Assembly: GCA_965226645.1 (NCBI GenBank)
Contig: CBDDDL010000002.1
Location: 620,001 to 684,000, forward strand
Source: Poriferisodalis sp965226645
GTDB taxonomy: Bacteria; Actinomycetota; Acidimicrobiia; Acidimicrobiales; Poriferisodalaceae
Direction: 5' to 3'
Length of the DNA stretch: 64,000 bases
The notes below the pieces were generated by a model. It was given only the letters and a program-made list of their open reading frames with translations, did not search any database and was not told where the DNA came from. The position numbers and the translations under genes were made by a program. How positions within the stretch are numbered: the stretch's first letter is position 1; every line of letters starts with the position of its first letter. Shown here piece by piece: positions 45,241 to 54,963 of the stretch.

Positions 45241-48200
45241 TCAAGACCGCCGCCGCCGCCACTACCGCCGCCGCCAGTACCGACGCTGCCGTTTGTCGTG
45301 GTCGTGCCGGGGGCGGTCACGTTCACGGTGAGCGCGGTGCTGACTCGGGCGCCGTGGGGGTCGGTTGCCTCGACTCTGAGCCTGTAGCTGGTTTGGGTCC
45401 GCCGGTCCAGAACGGTGTTCGGCCCGACGCGCACCTGACCGGTGTCCTCGTCGATGGTGAAGAACGGCGCGTCGACCTCGAAGAGGCCGTAGGTGAGCGC
45501 GTCTCCGTCGACGTCGGCGGCTGTGACGGGGTGGCCCACCAGTGCTGCGGCTGGGGCTCCTTCGGCGACGGTGCGTGTCGTTGACGATGCTGGGAACTTG
45601 GGCTGGTCGTTGACGGCGTTGACGGTCACGATGACGGTCGTTTCGTGGGTCAGGCGGCCGTCGGAGGCGGTGTAGGTGAAGATGTCTTTGCCGTTGAAGT
45701 CGCGTGTGGGCGTGTAGGCGATGGTGTTGTCGGCTTGCACTGCGACGCGTCCGTGCAAAGGTGCGTCGCGCCGAGCCACGGTGAGGGTGTCGCCGTCGGG
45801 GTCGCTGTCATTGGACAGCACCGAGATGACCACCCGGGAGTCCTCAGCGGCAACAGCGGTGTCGGGTCCGGCGGTGGGCGCCTCGTTCGCGTCGGTGACC
45901 TCGACGGTGACGGAGACGTCGCCGCTGGCGCCTGAGGGGTCGGTGGCGGTGACGGTCACGGAATAGGAGCGCACCGCGGCTTCGTAGTCCAACACGGCGG
46001 CTGGGCCGACGCGGATCTGGCCCGTGGAGCCGTCGATGTCAAAGAGGCCCGCAGCCACGTCCGATAGCGTGTGGGCCAGCCTGGCGGCATTGCCCGGATC
46101 GGTGTCGGTGGGCCGGACCGGCGCACCCACGGCGGTGCCGGGAGCCGCGTTCTCCTCAACGGAGCGTCCGACGGGCCCGCCGCCGAACACCGGGGCGCTG
46201 TTCGGGGTGCTAGGCGCGGCGCGGGTGCGGTACGGGGCCTGCACGTCGGCGGTGTCTGTGCCGGTGCCATCGAGGTAGGTGGCCTCGACTCGCAGGTCAT
46301 GACCTTCATCGGCGAACGTCGGTATGTAGCTGCGGGCTGTCGCTCCTGCGATGTCGCTCCAGGGACCCCCGTTCAGCGAGCGCTGCCAAGTCCACGTCTG
46401 CCTCACCAGCACGCCGTCGGGTTCAGCGACCGTGGCCCAAAGGGGCGTGCCGACCTGGGGCTGGGGCGACGACAGCACTAACACGCCGGGCTCGTCCACA
46501 TTGGCGACATTGACGGTCACATCCACAACGACGGGGTCGCTGGCACCCGCACGAGCCTGCACCTGCACCAGGTACCCGTTGTCGGCGTCGGCGTCGGCGG
46601 GGTGCTCATAATCGGGCGGGCGCACGAAGCTGAGCACACCGCGGTCGCTGATCTCGAAGTCACCGCTGTCGTCGTCGCCCAGCGTCCACCTGATAGTGGC
46701 CCGCTCGGGGTCAGCAGCGGTGAACGCAGCCACCGCCGCGGCGGCATTCTCGTCGTAGCCCACCACGAAGGACCCCGAGACGGTGGCGGCCTCGTCGACA
46801 TCGGTAACGGTCACAGCCACGTCATGGCCGGCGGTGCCGCCGCTGTCAGATGCCTGCACTGTGACGTCATAGACGTTGTTGGTGCCGACATCGGTCGGCA
46901 TCTCGAAGTCCGGCGGCGACCGGAACCGCAGCGTGCCGGCGGCGACGTCGAACCAGGCGGCGTCGGCGCCGCCCAGCGACCAGGTCACCGTGTCGTCCTC
47001 GGCGTCGGTGGCGGTGAACGCGGCCACATCGGTCGTCGCGTTCTCCGCGAACTGGAACCGGCTGCCGCCGCTCACCATCGGCCGGTCGTTCGTGTCGACC
47101 AGCGTGACTGTTGCCGTGCCGATGGACCCTCCGTCGTGCAGGACCACGAGCACCACGGTCTCGCCGTCGTCCTCCACTTCGTCAGCCGCCGCCGCGATCC
47201 TGAGACTGGTCGAGCCGGCACCACCCGGGAGCGTCAACTGATACGGCGAAGACAACTCATTGCCGTTCGCGTCGGTCAACACGAAATCGTCGTCGAGGGC
47301 GGCGCTGCCCGACACGTTCACCGACAGGCTCTGCGCCTGAGCGAACGTGACCCCGCCGGTGCGAACCGTGACCGTCGCCGTGTCGCCCTCGACAACCTGG
47401 GCGGCGCCCGCGGACACGCTGAAGATCGCGACGTCGTTGTCTCGCACCGTGATTGTGGCGCTGTTGGGCGAGCCGGCCACATATCTCGCCGGGCTCGCGG
47501 TGTCGGCCCTCACCAGCGCCGTCACCGTGGCCGCATCCTCCACGACGGTGTCGTTGACGGTCGCGGCTCGCAGCTCAGCGGTGCCGTCACCCGCGGTGAA
47601 CGTCACCGTCGACGGCGGCGCGCCGCTGAGGATCCCGCCGATCGCCGTCACCTCGACACGCACCGACAGCGCCTGGTCCAACGTGGTCCCCAAGGTGGCG
47701 GTGCGCCTCAGCGTGAACACGGCGTCTTCGCCCTCTGACACGGCCCCGACCGGTGTGATCGTGACCTCGGGCACGCCCCAGTCGCTCGCGGGGATGGTGA
47801 CGGTGCGCGAACCGATCGAGGTGTTGGTCGACGCGAGCCTGGCGCTCAATACAACGGTCTCAGCCAACTCGGCATCAGAGTCGTTCACCACACGCACAAC
47901 GGCACTGACCTGCGTCGCCCCCGCCGCCAAGGTGACCGAGTACGGCGCCGACAGCGTCCGGTTCTGGGAGTCTGAGAGCATGAAGTCGTCGGCGGCGTCG
48001 GCCGACCCGGCCACGGTGATGTCGATGGCCTGGTCCGCCGCGAAGGTGACGCCGTTGGTGATGGCGAACGTCAGCTCAGTCTCGCCTCCCTCAGAGACCT
48101 CGCTGCTCGCGACGCTGAACCCGATCGCGGCGGTGTCGGAGTCGGTGATCGTGACCGTCGCCACAGCCGTCGAGCCCTCAGAGAACCCCGGCGCAAGCGC

Positions 48201-51200
48201 GCCCAAGCTGAGCTCGACCGTCTCGGGACCCTCCACCAACACATCGTCAGCAGCGTCGAACATAACCGTCTTGCGGGTCTCGCCAGCCGCGAAGCTGACC
48301 TCAGAAGCCACCGAGAACTCACCAGCCGACGCGCTGAGACCCGACGCGACGATCTGCACCTCGATCTCCACACCGCCGCCGTGGGCTCTGCTCAGCACCA
48401 CCGGCACCTGCAACGTCGAGCCCTCACCCACGCTGTAAGAGGCCGCGCCGAACGACACCGACACCGGCGAACCGATCACCAGCGACGAAGGCACACCCGA
48501 CAACGTCGAGCCGTCGGCCGCGCAAACCCCGCCAACATCGCACCCCCGACCAGCAACCACCGACACAATGATCGCAGCCGCACTCTCAGGAGCCAAAGAC
48601 ACCAAATACGCATTCGCCCGCTCGCCCGCCACCAGCAATGGCGCCACCGCCGTCACCGACGCGCCCTGAACGCTCAACGACGGAGTCGAAACCCCAAAAT
48701 CCGCCACAGGCCGATTGAACACCACCGCCACCTGCGCAACATCGCCCACACCCGAATGAAACACCGACGTATCACTGCCCGCCAACACCCACGCCTCCAA
48801 CAGCTCAGGAGCCTCCGCCAACGCCTCCGGCCCCATGACGGCGCCGCGAAGGTCGCCGACACCGGCGCCAGAACCGCCCAGGCGTAGCCATTCCTCGCCG
48901 GTGTCGGGATCGGCCTGGGTCATGGTCTCGGATGGGGGATCATTCTGGGGATTCCGTCCACGGGAGTTTCCCCAGCTGATCAGCCAGTGGCCGTTGCTGA
49001 GGGACTCGATGTTCCCGCCGCGATAGCCGAACTCGCTTCTCGTTCCATGAAGCGAATGGTCGCGCACGAACACCGCCTCGCCGTTGTCGAGGTCCAAGGC
49101 GTACTCGACGCCGCGGCTGAACTCATCGCTCTCTCGGAGGAGGTCGTGTCTGGTCCAGGGATCTATTGGGCATTGCGCACCGTTGTCGTAGAGGATCAGG
49201 TTGCCGCTGGGCAGCAGCGATGTTCCGTGCTGGCCACAGAACTGGCCCTCGGGATCGCCGGTGATTTCGAGCGGCGGCGGCCCGATGTCGCGCTCGGCCC
49301 ACTCGGCGTCGCTGAGATTCGACGGCCCCACCCTCCACACCACATCACCGGTCGCCACGTCGATGGACAGCACACGCGAACACCCCCGCATCGACGCGAT
49401 AATGCGCCCGTCCACCATGTGGGTCGCGTTCAGGTGCGCGTAGTCGCCGTCACCGGGCGGGAAGAAATGCTGCACGCAGTCCTCAAGCGGCATGTGATCC
49501 CACGAGTTCCAATTGAACACCGCCACCCCCGAGGGGGTGACGATCTGGATGACCGAGTCCTCCACATACACATCGGTCCCGTAGGGCTGGCCGTTCTCAT
49601 CGGTGAAGGTGAGATGGGACAGGTCGCGCTCGGTGTCCTGATAGGCCATCAACATGTAGTTCCCGTTCTCGAGCACCCGGAAGTCGTGGGAGTCCTGGCG
49701 CGTGAGGGGCGCCACCGTTCTCGCCACCGCGAGCTGGCGCAGGTTCTCGTCGAGGACGCGGCCGACGCCGCTGGTGTAGGAGTATCGGGGCTCGCCGTTG
49801 ACGTCGGGATAGAACCGGAAATAGAACCGGCCTCTCTGGTTCACGCTGCGTTGGACGCGCGGCACCCCGTTGCTGTCCATGATCACCAAGCGGTCGCCAA
49901 ACGGGAAAAGGATCAGTTCGTCGAGCACGCCCGTCTCGCCCAGAGGTTTGTCGACGGTGATCTCTGCGAAGTTGTCGGCGAGGCAGTGCACGACGTACTG
50001 CGTCTGCGCGCCCTCGGCGTCGGTGAGGGCGATGCGCACGACGCTGTTGCCGGTCACGGCCCGCGTGGCTGTCATCGAGGTGTTCGTGCCGGGGTTGGCG
50101 TGCTGGGTGCCGTCGATCGAGATCCGGCTCGATGCGTCGGCGGGGGTCATGGTCAGCGTCATCGTGTCGGTGTTGTTGCAGCCCACCGAGTAGTGCAGGG
50201 TCTGCTCATCGAATGCCGGGCGCATCCGCCGCCACGCGTCGCTGCTGGTGGTCGCATCGGAGTCGTTGGTGGTGATCGACAGATCGCTGAGCAGATCGGC
50301 TGCCACGACCTCGGGCGCGGTCGCCTGGGTCTGCGCGCCGCTGCCGTGGTTGTCGTTGTAGGTGACGCTGACCCTCAGGAAGCTGCCCGCGTCAGCCGCT
50401 GCCGGGGTGTAGCTCGACGAGTCCGCCCCCGCGATCGCGGCCCATTCGTTGTATCCGGAGCTGCGCTGCCACACCCACGTCGCCGATCCGGTCACCACAT
50501 CGTCGGGGTCCTCCAGGGTGGCGGTGACCTCCACGCCGGTGCGAGGCCGCTTCGTGGACAGCGACACCGTGCCGTCCTCGTCCGCGTCGGTCACCGTCAC
50601 CGTCACACTCAACGCAGAAGCAGCCATGGCCGACCCTGCCGAGGGCAGCAGCGTCACCGCATAGGCGTTGTTGTCGTCGCTGTCGACCGGCGCCTCGAAA
50701 TCGGGCGGCTTCTTGACGATCATCGGCGTCACCGGGTCGAGGTCGAACCGCAGCGCGCCTGATGGCTCGTCGATGCTGAAGTACGCGGCGTCGCTGCCGC
50801 CGAGCGTCCAGGAGATGCCGTCGCGGTCCTGGGGCGACGACGCCGCGAAGGTCGCCACCCGCGACCAGCTGTTCTCCGCGAACGACACCACTGAAGGCCC
50901 TTCGATCGCTACGAGCTCGATGACGTTGTCCAACGTCACCACCAGGTGCGCGGCAACGTCGTTGAGCCCGTCGCTCACCTGCACCGTCACCTCGTAGGTG
51001 CCGTCGCCGTCGGCGTCATCGGGAGCCTCGAAGTCCTTGGCCGCCGACAACGCCAGCACCCCCGCGGTGCTCAGCGCGAACTTGTCGGCGTCGGCGCCAC
51101 CGGCCGCGCCCTCGGGGATCGACCACACGAGTTGCGAGGCTGGGGTGTCGGGATCCGACGCCGCCAGCGTCGCCACCGCCGTAGTTGCCTCCGCCACATC

Positions 51201-53822
51201 GAAGGCGCCGTCGCTGTCGATGGTCGGCGGCAGGTCCAACGCGAGCTCTCGTGCCGCGGGCACCTCCGACAGCATGGTGCCGTCCGCGGTGCACGCGCCC
51301 CCCGACGCGCACCCGGCGTCAGCGACCAGGCTGAAGGTGATCGCGTCGGTTCCCGTCGGCGTCAATGTGAAAATGTAGGCGTTGGCTGCCTCGCCGGGCA
51401 CCACATGTGCCCGCACCGACGCCACCGTCGCGCCGGTCACGCTCACCGACGGCGAGTCAGCCGCCAAATCCGCCACCGGCCGGTTGAACGCCACCACCAC
51501 CTGCGGCGAGTCCGACATGCCCGTGTAGGCCTCGTCGGCGAAGTCGCTCTCGGCGAAGACCGCCGACAGCGGAGCCGTCTCAGCGGGGAACTCGTCATAG
51601 CGCATCGGGTACGCGCGCGTCATAGCCCGCACACCCGCTGAGGTGGTGTAGCTGATGTGGAGCAGTTCCGTGTTGGTCACGGGGTCCCATTCGGTGACCG
51701 CCGGCAGGTCCATCGTGGTGCGGCCCCAGCTGATCAACCAGTTCCCGTTGCTGATGGGCGCGACCAGACCGGCGGAAACGGTGACGGCGTTGAACGAGTC
51801 GTTGTAGGAGTGGTGGCGGACGAAGACAGCCTCTCCGCTGTCCACGTCGAGGGCGTACTCCACCACCCGGGTGAACTCGTTGTTGGTCCGTGCGGTGTCG
51901 CCGGTGTCGGGGTCTTGCAGGCAGTGGACGCCGTTGTCGTAGATGATGAGGTTGCCGTTTCCCAGGATCTTGGCCGAGTGCTGCCCGCAGAACTCGCCGT
52001 AGGGGTCGCCCACGATCTTGAGCGGCGGTTTTAGGCCCTTGGCGCGCCACTCGTCGTCGCTGAGGTTGCTGCGCCCGAGCCGCCAGATCACCTCGCCGGT
52101 CGAGCCGTCGATCATGACCACCGCGGCGCAGCCCCGGAACGAAACCAGCAGGTTCCCGTCGACGACCTCGATCGAGTTGAAGTGGGAGTACTCGCCCTCG
52201 GAGGCCGTGAAGCGGTGCTGGGTGCAGTCGACGAGCTCCATGTGGTCCTTGGTGTTCCAGGTGAACACCGTGGTCCCCGCCGGAGTGACTTCCCGGATGA
52301 TCTCGTCGTTCACTGCCTCGTTGGTGCTGTAGGGATCGCCGTTGTCGTCGGTGAACGCGCTCAGGTCGCGGGTGGAGGGATCGTCGGTCACCATGACGAT
52401 GTTGTCGTTGGCCTTGGCTGCGAAGTCGTGATTGTCGATCTCCTCGTCGCTGCCAGCCGAGCTCGGAGGGCCTATCGCCGGCCCCGCCTCCTCGAGGTTC
52501 TCGTCGAGCAGCTGCAGCTTGTCGGGGCCGGGGGTTCTCGCGTAGCCGTAGGCGTAGCTAGCGGCTTGCAGCGGCTTGATGTGCGCCACCCGGAAGTTCT
52601 CGATGCGCTGACGGAACCACGGAACGCCGTTGGTGTCCACGATCTGCAGCGGGGACCACTGGTAGGCGGCGCGCCGGTCCACTGCCTCCACCGCGCCGAC
52701 GATCAGCCCTTCCCACGCGCCGGGCTGCTTGGTGACGGTGATCGTGGGGTAGTCGTGGTCGAGGCAGTGAACGGTGTAGGTCCGTGCCTCGCCATCCGCG
52801 TTGCTGAGGACGATCTCGATGTCGCTGGTGCCGTCGAGCCCGCTGAGCGGCACCTGAGCGTTGTCGTTGGAGACCTGGATTCCATCGACGGCGAGCCGGG
52901 TGCCGCTCGACTCGGTGGACATTGCCAGCGTCAAGGAGTCCACCGTCGCCGGGTCGTCGTCGGAGCAGCCGGCCGCGTAGTGCAGGGTGTCAGCGTCGAA
53001 CGCGGGGTACATCGCCCGCCCGACATTGCCCGACATCGACAGCGCCGCCAGCGCCAGCGCCGGGGCCGCATCGTCATCGTCGGCGATGGCGATGACCGCC
53101 GAGCCGATGCTGGCGCCGCTGTGGGAGGCAATGACGACCACGGTCTCGGCGTCGTCGTCGACGGTGTCGTCGACTGCTGTGACAACACCGGCCGCCTCGC
53201 TCTGGCCCGCCGCGAGCCTCAGGCTGAACGGCTTGGTCACCAGCCTGGCGGCGGCGTCGGTGAAGACGAAGTCGGCGCCCGCCGCCGCGGTGCCGCCGAG
53301 GACGACGTCGATGTCCTGGGGCTTCGCGAAGGTGACGCCGTTGGTGATCGTCACCGTCACGGCCGCGCTGTCGGCATCGGCCTCGCTGAGCCCCGAAGGC
53401 GACACCGAAAAGGCAAACTCCGCAGTGTCGTCGTCCTCCACGGTGACCGTCGCCGACGACGAGCCCACCGTCACGGTGACCTCACTGTCGGACTCCACCA
53501 CAGCGTCATCGACGGTCGGCAGTGTCAGCGTCGCGCTATTGGAGTCCGCCTCGAACGTGACCGATCTCGTAGCCGCTCCCCCCAGCATGGATCCCGTCTC
53601 GGTCACGCCCACATCCACCGTCGCCGCGGTGTCCGTCGCCCCGGTGCGCACCAGCACGAAGCGCGCGTCCGCGCCCTCAACGACCGTCGACGACGACGCC
53701 GTCACAGTGACACCGTCCTGGGCGGCCGCGGACCCGGCCAGGATCCCCAACGCCGCCACAGTCCCTAGGACGACTGCCAGCAGCGCGACAACGGTGACCC
53801 GCGCCCGGGAGCTTGCCGGCAT
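44277..53822 (-). CDS. Giant secreted surface protein with twin arylsulfotransferase-like modules and CWB2 repeats
   Basis: From ATG 53822 the gene encodes about 3,181 residues. A signal peptide ends near GSAAAQ (about residue 36) and is followed by two Calx-beta domains (about 38-245). Next come a cadherin-like beta-sandwich and an arylsulfotransferase-like domain (about 355-740). Ig-like and cadherin-like domains (745-1175) lead into a second sandwich plus arylsulfotransferase-like module (1176-1665). Several Calx-beta domains (about 1790-2170) and further cadherin/Ig/VCBS-like domains follow. A Gly-rich linker and three CWB2 repeats (2862-3181) end the protein. It is probably exported and held on the cell wall by the CWB2 repeats. 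An internal duplication explains the two enzyme-like modules. An upstream GTG (53828) is an alternative start. Whether the modules are catalytic is unknown. Confidence 0.85.
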   Translation of the reverse strand: MPASSRARVTVVALLAVVLGTVAALGILAGSAAAQDGVTVTASSSTVVEGADARFVLVRTGATDTAATVDVGVTETGSMLGGAATRSVTFEADSNSATLTLPTVDDAVVESDSEVTVTVGSSSATVTVEDDDTAEFAFSVSPSGLSEADADSAAVTVTITNGVTFAKPQDIDVVLGGTAAAGADFVFTDAAARLVTKPFSLRLAAGQSEAAGVVTAVDDTVDDDAETVVVIASHSGASIGSAVIAIADDDDAAPALALAALSMSGNVGRAMYPAFDADTLHYAAGCSDDDPATVDSLTLAMSTESSGTRLAVDGIQVSNDNAQVPLSGLDGTSDIEIVLSNADGEARTYTVHCLDHDYPTITVTKQPGAWEGLIVGAVEAVDRRAAYQWSPLQIVDTNGVPWFRQRIENFRVAHIKPLQAASYAYGYARTPGPDKLQLLDENLEEAGPAIGPPSSAGSDEEIDNHDFAAKANDNIVMVTDDPSTRDLSAFTDDNGDPYSTNEAVNDEIIREVTPAGTTVFTWNTKDHMELVDCTQHRFTASEGEYSHFNSIEVVDGNLLVSFRGCAAVVMIDGSTGEVIWRLGRSNLSDDEWRAKGLKPPLKIVGDPYGEFCGQHSAKILGNGNLIIYDNGVHCLQDPDTGDTARTNNEFTRVVEYALDVDSGEAVFVRHHSYNDSFNAVTVSAGLVAPISNGNWLISWGRTTMDLPAVTEWDPVTNTELLHISYTTSAGVRAMTRAYPMRYDEFPAETAPLSAVFAESDFADEAYTGMSDSPQVVVAFNRPVADLAADSPSVSVTGATVASVRAHVVPGEAANAYIFTLTPTGTDAITFSLVADAGCASGGACTADGTMLSEVPAARELALDLPPTIDSDGAFDVAEATTAVATLAASDPDTPASQLVWSIPEGAAGGADADKFALSTAGVLALSAAKDFEAPDDADGDGTYEVTVQVSDGLNDVAAHLVVTLDNVIELVAIEGPSVVSFAENSWSRVATFAASSPQDRDGISWTLGGSDAAYFSIDEPSGALRFDLDPVTPMIVKKPPDFEAPVDSDDNNAYAVTLLPSAGSAMAASALSVTVTVTDADEDGTVSLSTKRPRTGVEVTATLEDPDDVVTGSATWVWQRSSGYNEWAAIAGADSSSYTPAAADAGSFLRVSVTYNDNHGSGAQTQATAPEVVAADLLSDLSITTNDSDATTSSDAWRRMRPAFDEQTLHYSVGCNNTDTMTLTMTPADASSRISIDGTQHANPGTNTSMTATRAVTGNSVVRIALTDAEGAQTQYVVHCLADNFAEITVDKPLGETGVLDELILFPFGDRLVIMDSNGVPRVQRSVNQRGRFYFRFYPDVNGEPRYSYTSGVGRVLDENLRQLAVARTVAPLTRQDSHDFRVLENGNYMLMAYQDTERDLSHLTFTDENGQPYGTDVYVEDSVIQIVTPSGVAVFNWNSWDHMPLEDCVQHFFPPGDGDYAHLNATHMVDGRIIASMRGCSRVLSIDVATGDVVWRVGPSNLSDAEWAERDIGPPPLEITGDPEGQFCGQHGTSLLPSGNLILYDNGAQCPIDPWTRHDLLRESDEFSRGVEYALDLDNGEAVFVRDHSLHGTRSEFGYRGGNIESLSNGHWLISWGNSRGRNPQNDPPSETMTQADPDTGEEWLRLGGSGAGVGDLRGAVMGPEALAEAPELLEAWVLAGSDTSVFHSGVGDVAQVAVVFNRPVADFGVSTPSLSVQGASVTAVAPLLVAGERANAYLVSLAPESAAAIIVSVVAGRGCDVGGVCAADGSTLSGVPSSLVIGSPVSVSFGAASYSVGEGSTLQVPVVLSRAHGGGVEIEVQIVASGLSASAGEFSVASEVSFAAGETRKTVMFDAADDVLVEGPETVELSLGALAPGFSEGSTAVATVTITDSDTAAIGFSVASSEVSEGGETELTFAITNGVTFAADQAIDITVAGSADAADDFMLSDSQNRTLSAPYSVTLAAGATQVSAVVRVVNDSDAELAETVVLSARLASTNTSIGSRTVTIPASDWGVPEVTITPVGAVSEGEDAVFTLRRTATLGTTLDQALSVRVEVTAIGGILSGAPPSTVTFTAGDGTAELRAATVNDTVVEDAATVTALVRADTASPARYVAGSPNSATITVRDNDVAIFSVSAGAAQVVEGDTATVTVRTGGVTFAQAQSLSVNVSGSAALDDDFVLTDANGNELSSPYQLTLPGGAGSTSLRIAAAADEVEDDGETVVLVVLHDGGSIGTATVTLVDTNDRPMVSGGSRFQFAENATTDVAAFTATDAEDDTVTWSLGGADAAWFDVAAGTLRFRSPPDFEMPTDVGTNNVYDVTVQASDSGGTAGHDVAVTVTDVDEAATVSGSFVVGYDENAAAAVAAFTAADPERATIRWTLGDDDSGDFEISDRGVLSFVRPPDYEHPADADADNGYLVQVQARAGASDPVVVDVTVNVANVDEPGVLVLSSPQPQVGTPLWATVAEPDGVLVRQTWTWQRSLNGGPWSDIAGATARSYIPTFADEGHDLRVEATYLDGTGTDTADVQAPYRTRAAPSTPNSAPVFGGGPVGRSVEENAAPGTAVGAPVRPTDTDPGNAARLAHTLSDVAAGLFDIDGSTGQIRVGPAAVLDYEAAVRSYSVTVTATDPSGASGDVSVTVEVTDANEAPTAGPDTAVAAEDSRVVISVLSNDSDPDGDTLTVARRDAPLHGRVAVQADNTIAYTPTRDFNGKDIFTYTASDGRLTHETTVIVTVNAVNDQPKFPASSTTRTVAEGAPAAALVGHPVTAADVDGDALTYGLFEVDAPFFTIDEDTGQVRVGPNTVLDRRTQTSYRLRVEATDPHGARVSTALTVNVTAPGTTTTNGSVGTGGGGSGGGGGLEPSTAVIIVANGWSPPDIGVAAALAARTADSAVAYTEGDRLSVAARDLLVDYLPAGVIVIGGQAAVSDTVLASMRRASESGSVGRITGATRADTAAGVARRILDGVDAGGATVIVANGWSPADIGVAAALSARTPRSAVVYTAVGALPDATRQLLSGYRPARVLVVGGEAAVSPAVESEVRAAVPGVTFERVHGATRTATAAGVARRFLGPHQSAATGGLTVIVAHGWSPPDIGVAAALSARTAGSVVLYTEAGRLSGEAAEVLRDYRPTRVVFVGGAAAISTEAKDQARAVVPDATTPRYSGSTRTHTAANTARRILGHP
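48835..49980 (-). other. Arylsulfotransferase-like module 2 of the giant protein
   Basis: Blocks typical of the ASST propeller are present: SHDFRVLENGNYMLMAYQ, DYAHLNATHMVDGRIIASMR, TGDVVWRVG, and FCGQHGTSLLPSGNLILYDNG. The His residues of the first, second and last blocks lie where family members keep active-site or metal-linked histidines. It aligns block by block with module 1, so the pair arose by internal duplication and has since diverged. Confidence 0.75.
51590..52757 (-). other. Arylsulfotransferase-like module 1 of the giant protein
   Basis: The same propeller blocks are recognisable: NHDFAAKANDNIVMVTDD, YSHFNSIEVVDGNLLVSFRG, TGEVIWRLG, and FCGQHSAKILGNGNLIIYDNG. Cys residues flank the HxN and QH blocks in both modules. 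Upstream is a cadherin-like beta-sandwich (around YPAFDADTLHYAAGCSDDD) that is also duplicated before module 2. Confidence 0.75.
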
Positions 53823-54028
53823 TCGCACGCCCAGAAAATAGTCGTTCGTATTATCGTTGGCAGCCAAGTCGACAGAATGGCAGCGTTCACCGAGCACTCG
53901 CTGGGAAAAGTCCAACTGCCGCAGGAGCGGCGGTCAACATCGTGACTTGGCAGTCGCTACGCGTACCGCCGCCGAAGACCATCGGCGGCACCCCGCATCT
54001 AGGGCAGGACCGACCAGGAACCAAGAAA

Positions 54029-54126
54029 TCATCTGTGGGACGCCGGATCGCCGGCCTTGCCCGACAGAGCCAACAAGACGAGTGCCGCGAGGCCTGCGCA
54101 CGCGGACGCAAACAGAATGCCGAATC
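54029..54126 (-). pseudogene. Relic of an NhaA C-terminus
   Basis: The minus strand encodes GILFASACAGLAALVLLALS followed by GKAGD, then a stop. This closely matches the last helix of the intact NhaA at 56940-58331 (GILVASAGAGVAALVILALS, GKAGD), and the DNA is also clearly similar. No other NhaA sequence precedes it. It therefore appears to be a diverged fragment of a second nhaA copy. Confidence 0.55.
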
Positions 54127-54313
54127 TGTTGGAGACAGTCGCCTCGCTCACGGCGGGCGGCGCCGATGCCGCGTTCTGCCTCGGCGTAGTGTCCGAAAGC
54201 AACGACGGGACACGCTCAGCGAGCGACGGGGAACCGGCAAGCGAGATCGCCGTGGCTGTCCTCATCGACTTCAGCAGCACCGACGACGCCACCACCACGA
54301 CCGCTACTGCTGC

Positions 54314-54772
54314 GCCCAGTCGCTATCCGATGGTGAGGTCGGATTGTGCGTTAGTGCCGCGTCTTCGACAGGTTACCTGAGGGCTGTGTGGGAGTTCACC
54401 GCTACCTCGAACGTTGCGGAGCCTGACAATTGGACGATCAGCTGGAGTGCCGGTGGCAGCTCGTTTCTGACGGGTTCTCGCGATGGCGAGGTGCGCAGCA
54501 TTAGCGGCAGGCTCCAGACGGCGATGTTCACAATTTTCGCCGGCCGGACATGGTCGGTCAGCATCGACGGAGGAACCGACTCCAACGGCGGCCCGGTCGG
54601 AGCAACCCAGACGTTCGACACCGACGGCACCTGGACCGGAACCGCAGGAGTCGGCCAATGCCGAACGCTGCCCCGGCGAGTTGCGCTGCTGACGCCGGCG
54701 GCCTGCGGCGGAACGGCTGGTGAGCCTCGTGGGGCGGATTCGGCGCCGCTACCAATCCTGCAACTTCTCTGA
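54314..54772 (+). pseudogene. Degenerate secreted beta-sandwich fragment
   Basis: The roughly 1.1 kb between the two CWB2 genes (53823-54963) has no intact gene. On the plus strand, one frame reads LSDGEVGLCVSAASSTGYLR, EFTATSNVAEPDNWTISWSA and FAGRTWSVSIDGGTDSNGG, protein-like text resembling an extracellular beta-sandwich. Just upstream, another frame reads AVAVLIDFSSTDDATTTTAT. This suggests a frameshifted, decaying gene for an exported protein. No start codon and signal peptide in register can be found. The rest of the gap shows only the NhaA relic. Confidence 0.4.
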
Positions 54773-54963
54773 GCTCAGCTATGTCGTGGCCTTGCCTGCA
54801 GCTTGGACTGCACGCGAGGTAGTCCTGCAATTGGGAGCATCCGATCGCAGAGCCAATTGGGTAGTCCTCATCGTCATGTTCACCGTTTCGTAGAGACTCG
54901 GGGTGATTCAAACGCTCGGCAGCATGACCTGCGTTCGCGTTCGCAGCAAGTGCGCGCAGACGT

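Noticed and set aside
53813..54772. Intact 319-residue secreted protein on the plus strand
   Set aside because: The first half is Arg/Ser-rich non-protein-like text antisense to the giant gene's promoter and nhaA relic. Only the last third looks coding, so it is treated as a degenerate fragment.
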